A DNA stretch of 64,000 nucleotides from Lepidodermella squamata. Lineage: Eukaryota; Gastrotricha. Numbering within the stretch: the stretch's first letter is position 1; the number at the start of each line of letters is the position of its first letter. The translations under genes and the position numbers were made by a program. Positions 20,830 to 33,660 of the stretch are shown piece by piece. The notes beneath the pieces are model-generated. The model had not been told where the DNA came from, did no database searches, and saw only the letters and a program-made list of their open reading frames with translations. The DNA lies in assembly GCA_047495785.1 (NCBI GenBank), contig JBLDXI010000058.1, positions 62,001 to 126,000 of the forward strand. Reading direction: 5' to 3'.

Positions 20830-22870
20830 CATCTCTCATATGATAATTATCGGTCGGTAAGTTGCGGTCTTTTGAATGTTCGTCTTTCGAATACTCGCGG
20901 ACCCCGTTCAGTGCACTGCCTTACTTGTCTGCCTGTGCAGACGGCTTACATGGATGGATGAGCTGCTGCTTCCTGCTTCCTGGCAGACAAGTAATGCTTA
21001 GGCTCCGGTTTCGTAGCGCTCCTCTTCGTAGCGAAACGAAGGGAAATTATCGAAATCCGTCGTAGAAATGGTAAATCCTTTGAGCTCAATGGGGATCGAT
21101 GCTTGAGACTGAAGAGCTTTGTGACGTCAACTTATAAAATTCAATCAAAACTGGTAGTTAAGCAGATATGGACACATTCAAGTTGAACTGGATTATGATG
21201 AGCATTCCTTTAGACGCAAAACCAGCTTTTTTGTTGTCGCGAAATGGATACATGATGTCCTAATATTAGCACTGTGTTTTTGCGCGTCAAAATCATGAGA
21301 TTACCTACATGAGATAGCTGCGCTCTAATTTGTTTATTGCTGATCGCGTAAATAATAAAAATAATGCTTTTCTACCGTCAATAAGAAAAATATTCTCACA
21401 ATTTGTTGCGCATGTGTTTGTCATTTGGTCGGCAAGAATTCAGCGAGCATAAAATGGCGCGTGATTCGAAACTATTCGACACCTCAAGTGGCATATATTA
21501 TGCGGCATTTGAACGCTGGGCAATTGAATGCGCGGAATTTTAGGCAGTAACATATTCTATGCACCAACTCTTCATTCACTGTACCCGCAATTCGTTCTTA
21601 TTCTTGAGATGGCAGTACAGCTGTACCGTGTAAAAGTAGATAAATTCCAGCTATCTATAGGTATATCAAGTTTTTACTCCAATACACCAACGAGTAGCGT
21701 AACTGATGTAATTGCAAGATGACTCCAAATTTGCGCTTTCGATTTGATGAATGATATGCTATAGTCAGCAGTTCCCTTACATGGCAGAATTAGATAGATA
21801 AACACCTTTGATTGAGTATAGCCGCAAAAAAGTAATCGGCTCCTCTATTTCATAATAATAACTGTACACCCAGCTATCTTCTGAAACAACAGTGTTACAG
21901 TTCAAAATCAGTGATACCTATGCATACACGCTCGCTCTTGAATGGAGCGGGAAGAAATTATCTAAACAAACTGGCGCCGCGCCGCTGATACATTTAAGCG
22001 TGTACATCTTATAGCAATCTCGCTGATTCTCCGCAGCGCGAGTTTGATCTATAGCCAGGCGAATCTTCAGTACCCAGGTGTCATTCGTGTTTTGCATGTA
22101 AAAGCCGGTGTAATGACCATAAGATCGTTTTACGTAAACAATAGCCGCGTCCACGTTAACTAAATGTTCCGCGTATACTCAGTACAGAGCGCCTCGCGAT
22201 GCTTATTCTAGCTAGCGAGAACCATCGATACATTTTGAGCATACGGCGATCTTAACCAAGATCGCCCATGCAATAACTTGTTTTCGTACACAAACGTTGA
22301 CTGATTGCTATCGAATCTTACGCATCTTGTTAATTGCAAAACCACCGACTTCTTCATATTCTGCGATAGGGTTCTGTTGTTTATTGCATACTAACCGGTG
22401 GTTTTGAAATCGTGGGGCAACAGATACCTATTAAAAAGCATCTTTGAGAGCTCATTCTCCGCTTTGTTTACGATAACACCGAAACCGCGCCATGTGGTAA
22501 ACAATGAAAACAGTTTCCGATCTAGTAGCCAATACCAACTACCGATAATACTGGTTGTAGAAGAGCGTTACGCGTCATCGATCAGTAATTACCTTCACCA
22601 CTCTGTTTTCGGGCTTGTTGCTTTTTCCGCGGGAGTTCCGAATGATTGCATTTTTGTTTTGTTTAGTCCCTCAGGTATGCTTGAGATCTATCGACACGGC
22701 TATGTTGCGGTCCAGTGGCCAGATGCCTGTCTATTGTAAACCTGCCTGCTGTAACCCGCCAAAAACCTTGCGAAAAAACTGTTGAAAAATTGTTCGGTTT
22801 TGTTGTTAGCGCGATATGTTTATGGCTGATTTATGTTTACGTGATTATTGAGAGAGCTGCGGTCAGGAAG
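20830..22870. other. Intergenic region between GPCR and scaffold gene
   Basis: No supported gene. Open frames at 22398-22739 and 22715-22870 run into the first exon of the next gene but have no motifs. The second encodes a hydrophobic stretch (FGFVVSAICLWLIYVYVII) in frame with the scaffold start at 22871; it could be a chance 5' UTR extension or, less likely, an N-terminal membrane segment. Confidence 0.4.
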
Positions 22871-25800
22871 ATGCACAACATTTTAGACAAGTTCTTTCCA
22901 AAGCGCGGCCAAAGCAAGGCTAGAGCTAGCGGATCGACGAGTGACTACGAATCAGGCAACTCAGCCCCTCTCTCCCCGCCATCGCCGTCTATGTCAGTGG
23001 ATGCTCGTCTCATGACAACCTCCGGTAATGAAGAATGTTTTCAACTGAAAAATGATGTTGAAAATGTCTTTTATTAGATGTGCGAATTCGCAAAGCTGCC
23101 GCCATGGAGGGAAACCCGCCAGCTGATCAAGTAAACTTATGCTTGCAAAACAGAATATTTTTAACCAAATGCCTACTACGTTTTAGAATTCGAGGAGTCG
23201 AAGGGGCTTCATATGGTTGAAAAGCCGTCGAGAACGAGGCAGCCTTAGCGAGCTGAGTCTGCCGGCCAACGCCAGATTCTTGCCGACAACTACTGCTGAC
23301 ATAAAATCGCCAACATCGGTTTCAGTTTCGTTAAACGGCATGCAAGATCCAGTTGACAGGCAAGTCAAGTCGCCGTCGCCAAGCTCTGCAGTATCCGATG
23401 CACAGTCCTACAGCTACGCATCACTGAGTCGAGAAAACAGCGAAAGCACACGGCATGCCACCGCTTACCAGCCTTCAACTGAGGTGAGGGAGTAATGTTT
23501 TATTTTTTCATTAGAATCCGCTAAATTCATTGTACTTGTCATTGTGAGGACTTCATTTGATGAATAAGATATAGGAAAGCGAGACATTAAGACCTTCTGC
23601 AGACCTCGCCAAAGCAATGAAGCGTAATGAAAAAAAAACAAGGCCGAGCGCAATTTGATAATTTGATACGCAAAACACGCCCGACTGGTTGTTCCGATCA
23701 ATCAGACCATATCACAAATTCATCCATCTATGCGATATTGTCAAAATATATGCTGCGATATATCCGTTTCTGTCAGATAACAATGGCAGCATAGCTGCGT
23801 GTCTTCGCCCGCGCTTCAGATGAGATTTATCGGTCACCCTTTTTTCTCAATCTCTAAGTGTACGAGTACATCTTGACCGGCATCGACACTTCATAATATA
23901 AAATGAATTAGCATCATGGAGGTAGGACACATTCGACAGCTAATGAATGCAAATCAGTTTTATTTGTGCATATTACAATGAATGGCACAATTTCCTATCT
24001 ATAAAGGCAATAGAATTTATGAAATAAATGGGACGGCTATGGCGGCGGGTTGCGCGCGCGTATCGATGAAAAGGGCGCCGAAGAAATGCGCCGGGAAATG
24101 CAATTTTAGCGGTCGTTGCATTTTTGTCGCGGACTAGCTAATGGGATATGGGAAATTTATTACTACCTTATTACGGCTGCTGCAGCAGTGTGGTAGATGG
24201 CTCGGTTGCGCCTGGACTGTATTTTCTAATGAATTCCAACTCTGCGACACGCCGCTTCGCTTCTGTGTGTGCTGCGGTGCTGGCGCCTCTATATTGCATT
24301 ACAAACAATTTCGCATACAAATTTTTTGTAGTGCGATGCGATTGCTTGTTTGATGCAATAAATATTATATGAGTAGAATCTCGCGCGCGCATGTCTCCCG
24401 ATATCCGTGTTGGTCGTCGGCAATGGGAATTAATCGAAATATGCATGTACACAATGGCCCCAGATTTCTTCTGCCTTTGAGCGCACACTATTTAAGACGA
24501 TGCGCTACCGGGCGGGCGTCAGACTCGCATTTCCTCTTCTCACGCTCCGCAAAAATTGACATTTACTGCGCAACTCATTTTTTATTCATCAGTATAACGC
24601 AATATCCACCTGAAATGAGTCGGCTAATAATTTACATAATCTTGAGCCTAAATATATTTGCAGTTTATTTCTTTACCGCAGCACCGTCTTGTCAACAAAA
24701 TAATATGTTATCAATAGAATTTACAAAGTATAGCTAGCCTTTCTCTTCGCGCAATTTCAGCGAGAACATTCTAAATAGATTAAAAGCCAATTACGCAAGT
24801 GTTAATAAGCTAATTTTTGGTTGCGAGCTTGGCCCAATATGTTTCTGCTCAGAGTGACCATTAGCCCATTTGTTGGAATAAAAAAATTTACTCTGCGATC
24901 TGTCTAATCGAATTTTAGATATTTTGCGCTGGCTATTTCCCTTGGGTCATAATCAAGCCTAAAGATAGTCTGTACTGCATGACAAGTGGCATAATAAATT
25001 GTCGTCGATCGGCGATCTAGTTTCATTTTCCTTATTTTATCGGTTTGTTACAACAATTTATCTTTTTCTCATGGCGCGCATCATATTGACCACTATATCC
25101 TTTCACCCTCGTAATTGCACTTTCTTGTATTCAGCTTTTATATTAAACCGCTGCTGCACTTGCTTTATCGCCGTTTGCTCGTCGAAACGATGCGGCTCAT
25201 CTTCATTTCACGTTGAAACCGATAATTCGAAACAGAACGCAATATATAACCTGAATGGTTTTTTCCTTTGTGTGTTTTTTTCGGGGTTTATTCTAGAACT
25301 CGTGAAACATAGGTTTGAGCCGAAGTTACTTTTCAATTGTGTAAAGGGATACATATATTTATCTCCGCGGGTTTCGCAGTTGAAACAGCGTAAAAATGTC
25401 AAGCCTTTTCTCTTAGTTGAATTTCAGCGTCTCTGCGCTCTTTTTCATCCTGACACTGTGATGAGTGCTGCAAGCTGCAATTCGTATTATCAAAGGGGAA
25501 TTCGTAGGGACAATAGAGCATTTCAGCAATTCTTCCAGCTATTTTTCTAATGCATGTTAAATTGAACTTTAGTGAAGAGTTTCATTGAGATGACATGAGC
25601 AGAGAATACCTGGTCAATGATATCGGATATTTCTGATCAATGGTGAAAAAACTCGCGATCCGTACTTGATCGTATATTATGATCGCTTCTCGCCACACAC
25701 CAATCTTTAACAAAGTTGTACTCCAAATAGCATACCATCGGAGACTTGAAAGAAACGATAAAGGTCGTAGACTGTTATTGTTTCCAGCCGTGCACGAATG

Positions 25801-28800
25801 TAGCTACTTATTGTAATAATTCATAAGTACCGCAGCCAGCTTGTTCTTGTGCTAAGCTGTAGTTTCGATATTTTCGTTCCGCGAAATAACATCGCCCAAA
25901 TAATCGCCTAGTACCTACATGGGGCTGGCGATTACGATAGCAATAAAGCTCCGCTAATCATACCGTATGATCAAACTTACAGCTTAGCTGTTTCCGCTGA
26001 TCTCGCTTGTTTGCTTAATAAATAATGCACCGGTGGTCAACTTTGATCTCTTTTATGCTCATTGCAAACTTGTTATGTACAATTTATACCTACAACAACC
26101 AATAACAATAACAACTACAACAATTATAGCATTAATATAACAATCGCGCATATTGCGTTCAAAAAGGAACACTCAGTGCTTTAATCGACTTTATTCCACT
26201 TAGCACTGTGAATTTTTGCTCGACTTGGCTCGACTCGAGTCACTCGATATTTTAGTATTCTTGCCTCACGTTCTCTCTTCATCGCGCTTATTCATAATTT
26301 TCTCGCTAATAATTAGTAAAAACCTTGCTTTATTAATTTTTCTATCTGATGCTGCAAAGGTGTATTCACGAAATATTAATTTTAAAATGATTATTCACCG
26401 TAATAGACATCAGCATGGACTGCTCAACAGCGGCGCAATCGCATAGCATCGAATGGCACTCTTACTGATAGCAATGCAACACTAAACAGTGGTACTTTGG
26501 GACGACCGAGCAATCATCACCGCTTCCCTGCCACGTCTCAGTATCCTTCCGCCACAGCACTACTGTCGCCAGGCGGGTTAACAACTACTTCCGAATACTA
26601 CTACAACGCCAACGGCCAGCCAAGCGCTTATCAGCCTATCATGGCGTCTCAGACCCAACAACAAGTTTCATCGATAAATTCAACGTTACCGGCGCGCTTC
26701 AAGAAAAAAAGCGAACAGCAACAGCTGCACCAGGCGCGGATTGCAAGCGAGCAACAGCGCCAAAATCAACAGCTTCAACAACAACAGCTGAATGCCACCG
26801 GTGGCGGGGTTAGTTTTCCGATCATAAATTTGTAACAGTTGCATTTTTTATTCTACTTCAAAGATTGTCGTTGCCGGGGGCGATGTCACTGTGCTCCCAG
26901 CTGCTGGGATCTACTACAGCAGCGGTTCTAGATCACGCTCGCTCACGCCCGGGCCTTGCAATTTCCAGCAAGTGCAAGCGGTGCCCGCGCAGCAGTTCGA
27001 ACAGGCAAACACGGCTTCATCTGGAGCAGTTGCCATGGCTAGAAATGGAACCTTGGTACGAAAGCCAGACGAGCGACTGCTCGAGAATCAGGAGTACGGG
27101 AAAGCATATGCCGCATCGTCTTCAACGAAAAGCTGTAACTTACCAGCGCCGCAGCAACTAGTGGGATCGGCGACGCGCTGTCTCGTTTACCTGGTGTACC
27201 GGGGCGAGACACGCCGGGCACTGCTGCCAGTGCCTCTGTCACTGAACCACGACCAATTGCTGGCATTTTTCTACCAGTCATTTCCTTCGCTGGCGAGGTC
27301 GCGAGCCCGCCTCGCTTCACCTGCCTTCCTTGTACTAGACCCGAGGTCAACCATTTACCAGCAACTTGTCGACATGAGGTATAGTTTTTATAATAGCTGA
27401 TTTCTGATTTATGTTGTTATGATTTTTTCAGGCAAATCACCGATCGCTGTGTGATCAAGCTGGTCGACCAGCAGCAACAGCATGTGGTGCCAATGTCGAA
27501 CAGTGCGCATCAATTCGTGTCGCCAGGTCATGCGGGACAGGCTGGGAGTCTGCGCCTGCTCGGCGCTTCCACAACCCTGACTACGTCTGTAATGGCCTCG
27601 CCGCAACCGCAGCCGCAACAGCTCGACGCAAATGGCACTTACGTGGCGCGTTCCAGCTCGTTCAGTGACTTTGGCGGAGTTAGCGACACAGCAACGCCCT
27701 TCGCCAACGCACAGCCCGGTCCTTTGCTCGTGCCGGCGTCGTCTACTTCTCAAGAGAGCGGCGGAACTTTGCGCCGGACGCAGCACATAATATCGACGCA
27801 GCTGCAGCAACAGCAACAACACCAACAACAGGTATTGTTCGTTTATCAATAATTAATTTATGCCCGCGTCTTGTAATGGTAATCGAATTGGCGGTGGCTA
27901 TGCACACTCTGAATGGTAAAATACTCAGGCATTAAGTAACGAGTGTGCTTTCGACAGCAGGCTAGGAAATGAGAAAGTAGCGCGCCATCTCCATTTCGAG
28001 CGGTGTTTTGCTTTCATTGTGTCGAGCACAGCCCCTTGTCCTCCTGTCGATTATGTTCCTGTCATTCTTGCTTATTACTTCAAGTTTCAGCCGATATGCT
28101 CCATAGTAATATATCACCACGGTCTGTTTTTTTGGCCATAAGCCTAATCTGATTCCGTTGTTGGTGCCTCACGCTCCGTAATGACGTCTAATGAGTTTCT
28201 TACGTGTTCACACCCGCAGCCGAAACGGCTGAGGTCTATTAAGAATAGGGCCGAGTAGCAAAACAATAATGTGGCATGATACTGCGCAAATTACTCGCGA
28301 ATTTGAAAGGCGCATGTACTCGTGCGCAGCCGGATGCAGTGCGACCAGCGGCGAGAAACAAGCAAGCGCCGTCTTTGGCGCCTCTGCGCCACTCCGCCGC
28401 CTCACAACAGTGCTCATATTTTTGTATGGCGTATTAGTGATTTTTTTCACTGAAATTCGCGGGCGCCGAAATATCAGCGATGAGGCTTTGCTGATAACAT
28501 AATAGGCGCACAATAGCCGGGCAACTCGCCCATTTCTAATCATTATTATCTGACCGTCCCGTGATTTGTCGTCGCTATAACTCGTAATCGCTGCCTTTTT
28601 TGGCTCGCGATTTCAGCCGCGTCCGACCAGCTCGCTAGTCAACTAGCCGTTGAGTTGATTCGCATAATCCCGTTTTCTCGTATATTCAATTTGCGTTTCC
28701 TTAATGCGATCGTCCGTCATTGTCAACGCTGTTATATTGCGCAAAAAATTTATATTGCTCGGTTGCTCAAAGAACATAGAAGTAAAACACGCATCTGAGA

Positions 28801-31800
28801 TACCGCGCTTCAGTATATATGCAATCATCATCAGTCTTATCATAGCTCTCACTGGTTTCTACTTCTTTTATCGATCGATTCTTTGCTATGACGAAGTTGT
28901 ACATCCTTCGCGCAATCAAAGCCACCGATATTTGAACTCAAATCGCCATTTTTGGAAGCTGCTCGATTTTTACCGAGTTGATCAATACATTAGCCTGTGT
29001 GTCGCTTTGACGCGGAAGGGCTTCGGGCGAAAATTCATAAGCTTTCGTTGATGCTTATGCATTGTTAGTGCAGCTATTGCGATTATTCAGCTCCCTTATT
29101 TCTGTATATACGCGCTAAATCCAGTAATGAATACGAGCATCACCTATGCGAAAATTTTCATAGATACTCGCCTCACTGATCATCTCCGGCAAATAATATT
29201 ATCATTGAATTTGCAGCGACGCGTTTTTTAAGGTTTTTTTACCGCAGAGCCCGAACTGCGTCATCTTATTATTGTTGTCAAATCACGCGAGCAGGTCATT
29301 AAATTTCAATTTTTTTCGTCTTCATGGCCCACGATATGTTTGCACTGTCAACTTTTTTATTAAGAACGAATTTTTTGTTAACCTAATAATTGTAAAATCT
29401 CATTTGCGCACCTCAATGTTTTGAGATTGGAGCTACGAATTAGATCTTAAGCTGATGTCTTATGTTTTGTATCAATCAGAATAAAGCATTTTTGAAGAAT
29501 ATTTACTACTACCATGATACGATAGCAGACTAGCGTAAATGAAGGCCTCCGGCGCCATTGCGAATGAAGCCGTTTTTCGCAAGCGATTGGACCACTGCGA
29601 TGAGAGCAGCTTTCAGCTTTTGATGGCCGCCGCATCATGAGCGCAACTCTTGACAGGCGGCAGGCGCGGCCGGCAGCGCGCGGCGTAAACAACGGCGTTA
29701 ATGCCTGCTTGGATAACGCAGCAGCGTTCTCGACGAACTCGCTGAGCAGGCCCGGCGCTAAGCGCCTCGTGGCATTCGGGGGCGTTCGCGAAAAATCGTT
29801 CGATGCCGATCTCGAAACCATCGCATTGAAACCACCGGCGCGTAAGCCACCGGCGCCATCGTCATCTCTTCTCGCCAATAACAGTGGCGCATGCCAACCG
29901 TCTGGCAGATCTACTGCCAGCAACGACTTCTTCACGATGTCGAAACGGAACGCGTCTTGCCACAACGTCAGTTCCAACGATCGGTTTATTAATCCTACGG
30001 AGTGCTTCAGTGTCAACGGCACCTCCCGATTCTGGAACGTCACCGCCGGTTTTCACACGCCTCAGCCCTCGCCTCGCGTTAAAAGAGTTTCGTAGCGTCA
30101 AACTACTCTTATCTTAGACAATGTTTTCAACTCTCTTTATAATTCAATATTTTATTAAGCTCGAAAGCAAAGTTTCTTTGCATTGAAATATTTTTTTATT
30201 TTTATGCAGGTGAATTGGAATGACTCGATGGGCCGGCAAACTGCAATCCGAAATACCACCCCTCTCCAGTCTAATTATGCTGCGCAACCTTCGGCGCAAA
30301 TTCAGCAGCAGCATCAGCAACAACAGCAAGCTCAAAATTACCACCAGTCCCCCCAGCCTCAAACTTTACCAACTGCAACTACTGCTGCACCGCCTTCTGT
30401 CTATCAGACACCAGCAGCTGTGTCTACAGTCGACGTGGACACCCGTAACCGAATTGAGCGGATGGAGCAGCAGTTGGCAAGCCTTCGATCCCTGCTACAA
30501 CACGCTTTGGCAGACGATTCGACAGGAAAAAATGCAGCAACAGCCAACGGCGCCGCAACGTCGACCCCGAGCGGTAACTCGAATGCCAGCACTATCAGCC
30601 GGCCTGGGAAATTCAAGAAACAAGAAGAGGGCGACTACGACAAGCTTGGCGAGTGCGACATTCCCGCACCTGCCATCGCCGTCGCAGAGACTGTCACTCC
30701 GGAGCCAGCGCCCACAGTGCTCAACCAGCGGGCAGCCGAGCCAGTGCGAGTTTCCGCGGCTCAGGTCTCCTCGCAGTTCGCATCGCTCAAGTCGGAGCTT
30801 GGCGAGGTGCGTCGGCGAGCGGCGCGAAATGAAGTCGTGTCGAATGAGCTCGCGAATACTTTCGCTCGGGCAATCACCGAACGACTCGATTCACTGCTGC
30901 TCAACAACCGGTTCAAACAATCGTCACACGTATCGGCACTGTGCCAATGTCTATGTTTAGTTCAAGCCAAGTTGGTCGAACAGCTCGACGCCTTCGCCGT
31001 AGCATCTTGGCAGAAACGTGAAGCTGGCGAATGTGCTGCCCTCGCCGACTTCCTGCTCCACAGCGTTGAACACTTCCGCGAGACTGCTATCTCGCTAGAG
31101 CAGTGCTTCCAGACTACGGCCGGAGACGGCCAGTTCGACAACGTTGCCGCCGCGGACGGTCATGAAGAGTCATTGCGCGAACTCTGGAGCCGCATTGAAC
31201 AACTTGCAGTGAATGCCAACAGGTAAGATTGGTTTTTATACCTTATTTTCCGTGCATAAAAATATTACGTTTACTCATCAGTTTGCGCCAACTTGCGGAG
31301 AGCAAACGTGAGACGCAATCGGCACCTACGAGTACTACCAAGCCGTCGCTATCGAACGGGCATGCGGGCTTTCGTCATGAGGAGCAAATTTCGTCGGCGA
31401 CGATTATCGAAGACAGTATTGTCGGCGAGTCAACAATGCCGGCTCTGCAAAAAACGGCGCCGATTACCAACGGCAATAAGAGCCAGCACCACTTGCCAAC
31501 CAAAGAGTCTGATCAAACAGTGCCGGGGGCTGGCGGCGGCGGTGCTAATTACACATCGGAACATCAGCTGATCGATGACGACGGCGAATTCGACAATATC
31601 ATTCTGGTTGACGACGACGTAGCGCCAAATCCTGTCGACCAAGAAGTGAGCCCTAATCGGTGTGCCGACGACTCCGAGACCAAGACACAAACCATCGTTA
31701 CGACAACGGTTATTACGGAAGAGATTCTCGTACCCAGCATCAGCACAAAGAGACCTAGCCCAGCCAAAGAGCCTACTGATATGGCCGAGCGCAATGTGGC

Positions 31801-33408
31801 ATTCTCGAAAAATCCCTCAACGTGAGTTGATTGTCCCAGAATTCTTATTTTTAGTATAATTTGAGCGAGGCGAACTGACCCCCGCATTATTATTTTTGTG
31901 ACTGAATGCGTATAGCGATCATTATGATTCTCGCCTCTCATGTTTCTCACCCGCGTTTCTCATGAGACCAATATACGCAGTATCGCAGCCCAGTTGCGCG
32001 CTATTTATTTTAATTTGCATCTTTCTTGAATTTTCGCTTTTGCTGGGAAATGCGTAAATTATGTGAAAAGTTGCTGCGGCAATATTTCCCACGTTTCTAT
32101 TAAGGAATTCTTCTTGCAACAGGAAAGACTCACTTCGGCCGAAGTACTACAAGCACGCGTCGCTGCAGAAACCGGTGTTAGCTCCGCCACCGCCAGGTTT
32201 CGCCGACGACGTGAACATCCCCGATGACGAGGGCAGCGACTTCGAAGTCACGGTTTCCGTAGGTACCGGCAACGCAGCGGCTGGCATGCGTTCAGAAGAA
32301 GTTGCATCGGCGTTCGGCTACGGCGCTGGCCTCCCTCTCCGCGTCGACGGCTGTTTCACTGCCACTACGGCAAATGCAGCTGTCATGAGTGCATCAGTTG
32401 ACGGCACTAACAGCGCCAGTGTAGCGCCATCAAGGTAAGTCTATTGCATGATTCGCGGAAATGCTGATTTCAGGTCGATTTTATTAATCAGGAGCAAAAA
32501 ATTGACTGCCGATAGTCGGGCTGGAACCTTGGAGCGTTCAATTGACGCAAGCAACGGCACCATTCAACAACACGATGGAGCAAGTGCTGGGCAGCAGTTG
32601 TTAGACGCGACTTCTTCCGTGGGAACGCGAATGTCTAAATCTCCGGTGAGTTGAGAATCCGTTACGAATATCCTTTTCTACTTCTTTTGTTTTAACAGAA
32701 TGACGCGCTGTTTAGCAGTGGTAGCCGGCAAGCTCAGCCAGCCTCTGAGAGCAACTTGGTTACTTCAGATACTGTTGGCAAGCAGTTGCTGGCGACCCAT
32801 TTGCAGGCGGAATCCGAGCAAAATAGCGATCTAGATAGGCTTAGTGATTACAAGTCTGAACAGACTAATCCTAGCAGTCTCGAGCCGCCGCAATTTACCA
32901 AAAGCAAGTCGCCCCCTGCAGCCGCTAAACCTGCGAGCAACGGCAATAGCCGTAGCAAGGTTTTACTTGAAAGTCGGCCTATGCTTTCGTTCGAAGAAGA
33001 AATGGGCCCTAATACGAATCGTTCAAATGGCGGGCATCACCAGCAGCAACAGCAGCCGAGCCATTCGAACAACAAACCTGGCAATGAACACACCAAGAGT
33101 TGTTCGACAGTTGCTGATCATGGAACTGTCGTTTCGAATCTGAAAAACAAATCCGCCCCTAGCGTGAGCGACAACTTTCAACCTGCGCCAGGCGTTGTTG
33201 TAAATAAATATTGGAATAAGCCAAGGCCCGGCGAACCAGGTTGGTTGTGATTTAGTTTTTTTTACACTTTTATTTAATCATCGACACGTTTTCAGAAGCG
33301 GTTAAACCTAATCAAAGAGCGACTGTGCAAGTTGATGACTCGAAACTACATAATTGCGAGTGCGACGACCGAAGTAGCGATGAATGCAACGTCGTCGCTT
33401 ACGTGTGA
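22871..33408 (+). CDS. p140Cap/SRCIN1/sickle-tail-like scaffold with AIP3-type domain
   Basis: Twelve frame-compatible exons: 22871-23024, 23078-23130, 23187-23483, 26431-26808, 26864-27378, 27432-27831, 30210-31222, 31282-31821, 32123-32434, 32492-32645, 32699-33239, 33296-33408, about 1490 residues. Residues about 395-480 (CLVYLVYRGETRRALLPVPL, then the Phe-rich LLAFFYQSFP segment, IYQQLVDMRQITDRCVIKL) match the AIP3/Bud6-like domain of SRCIN1 and KIAA1217/SKT. A later coiled coil begins NRIERMEQQLASLRSLLQHA, the same motif seen in those vertebrate proteins, followed by a helical region through 31222. The rest is disordered, rich in Gln, Ser and Pro, with QQQ runs encoded by CAG/CAA. In vertebrates these proteins restrain Src and link to cortactin and microtubule-end proteins. 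The exon 4 acceptor has a poor pyrimidine tract, so the join across the 2.9-kb intron is the weakest point. Confidence 0.8.
23484..26430 (+). other. Large intron of the scaffold gene
   Basis: No exon is recognised. The sequence is AT-rich and contains a 183-codon plus frame (24999-25550) with no motif and a Phe/Ile/Cys-rich composition typical of AT-rich non-coding DNA. A run of CAACAA/AACAAT near 26094-26135 is a simple repeat. Missing small exons cannot be excluded. Confidence 0.5.
27832..30209 (+). other. Intron of the scaffold gene holding a candidate alternative exon
   Basis: Mostly unremarkable AT-rich DNA. The exception is a GC-rich open frame at 29617-30095 whose Ser/Asn/Pro-rich translation resembles the flanking exons. 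It is discussed as a candidate alternative exon because its phase does not fit between exons 6 and 7 of the main model. Confidence 0.5.
29617..30095 (+). other. Candidate alternative exon of the scaffold gene
   Basis: A TTTCAG acceptor at 29611-29616 opens a frame that runs through MSATLDRRQARPAARG and SRPGAKRLVAFGGVR to a stop at 30093-30095. Composition (Ser, Asn, Ala, Pro) matches the disordered parts of the scaffold and GC content is well above the intron around it. The phase at its acceptor is 1, while the preceding exon ends in phase 0, so it would need a different upstream exon or be a first exon from the ATG at 29637. The minus strand is also open over much of this stretch. Confidence 0.3.
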
Positions 33409-33571
33409 AGGCTGATTTTTCTGTCATATATGATATTTATTAATGCAATGAAGGCGATTTCATGAGGATTTATATGCTATAACTCTCAAATTTGTATGAT
33501 TTTTTTATTCCCGAATTTTAATTTTATAAAACTCTGGTGTCCCCGCATGTTCTGATGCCCCTGCCATGCCT

Positions 33572-33600
33572 TCTCTTTTCGCAAAATGTTCGAAAAGAGA
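33572..33600 (+). other. Hairpin in the 3' UTR of the scaffold gene
   Basis: A perfect 10-bp stem, TCTCTTTTCG paired with CGAAAAGAGA, around a 9-nt loop (CAAAATGTT), lies 164 nt after the stop codon and before an AATAAA at 33655-33660. It may be an RNA structure in the 3' UTR. It is not a classic histone stem-loop, because there is no histone gene and the stem and loop lengths differ. Confidence 0.5.
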
Positions 33601-33654
33601 TCGCGTGCCTTACAGTATCGGTCGTAATAGCTTGGCTTAGCCGAACACTTTTCG

Positions 33655-33660
33655 AATAAA
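33655..33660 (+). terminator. Polyadenylation signal of the scaffold gene
   Basis: AATAAA in TTCGAATAAATATT, about 250 bp after the stop codon at 33408. It is the first canonical signal downstream. Confidence 0.5.

Noticed and set aside
24999-25550. 183-codon plus-strand frame in AT-rich DNA
   Set aside because: It sits in an intron of the scaffold gene, has no motif, and its Phe/Ile/Cys-rich composition is typical of chance frames in AT-rich sequence.
28704-29051. 115-codon plus-strand frame with a hydrophobic segment
   Set aside because: It lies in the 2.4-kb scaffold intron with no motif, and similar frames occur by chance in AT-rich introns here.
29447-30043. 198-codon minus-strand frame
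   Set aside because: It overlaps the candidate plus-strand exon, whose composition fits the neighbouring scaffold exons better; the minus frame has no motif.
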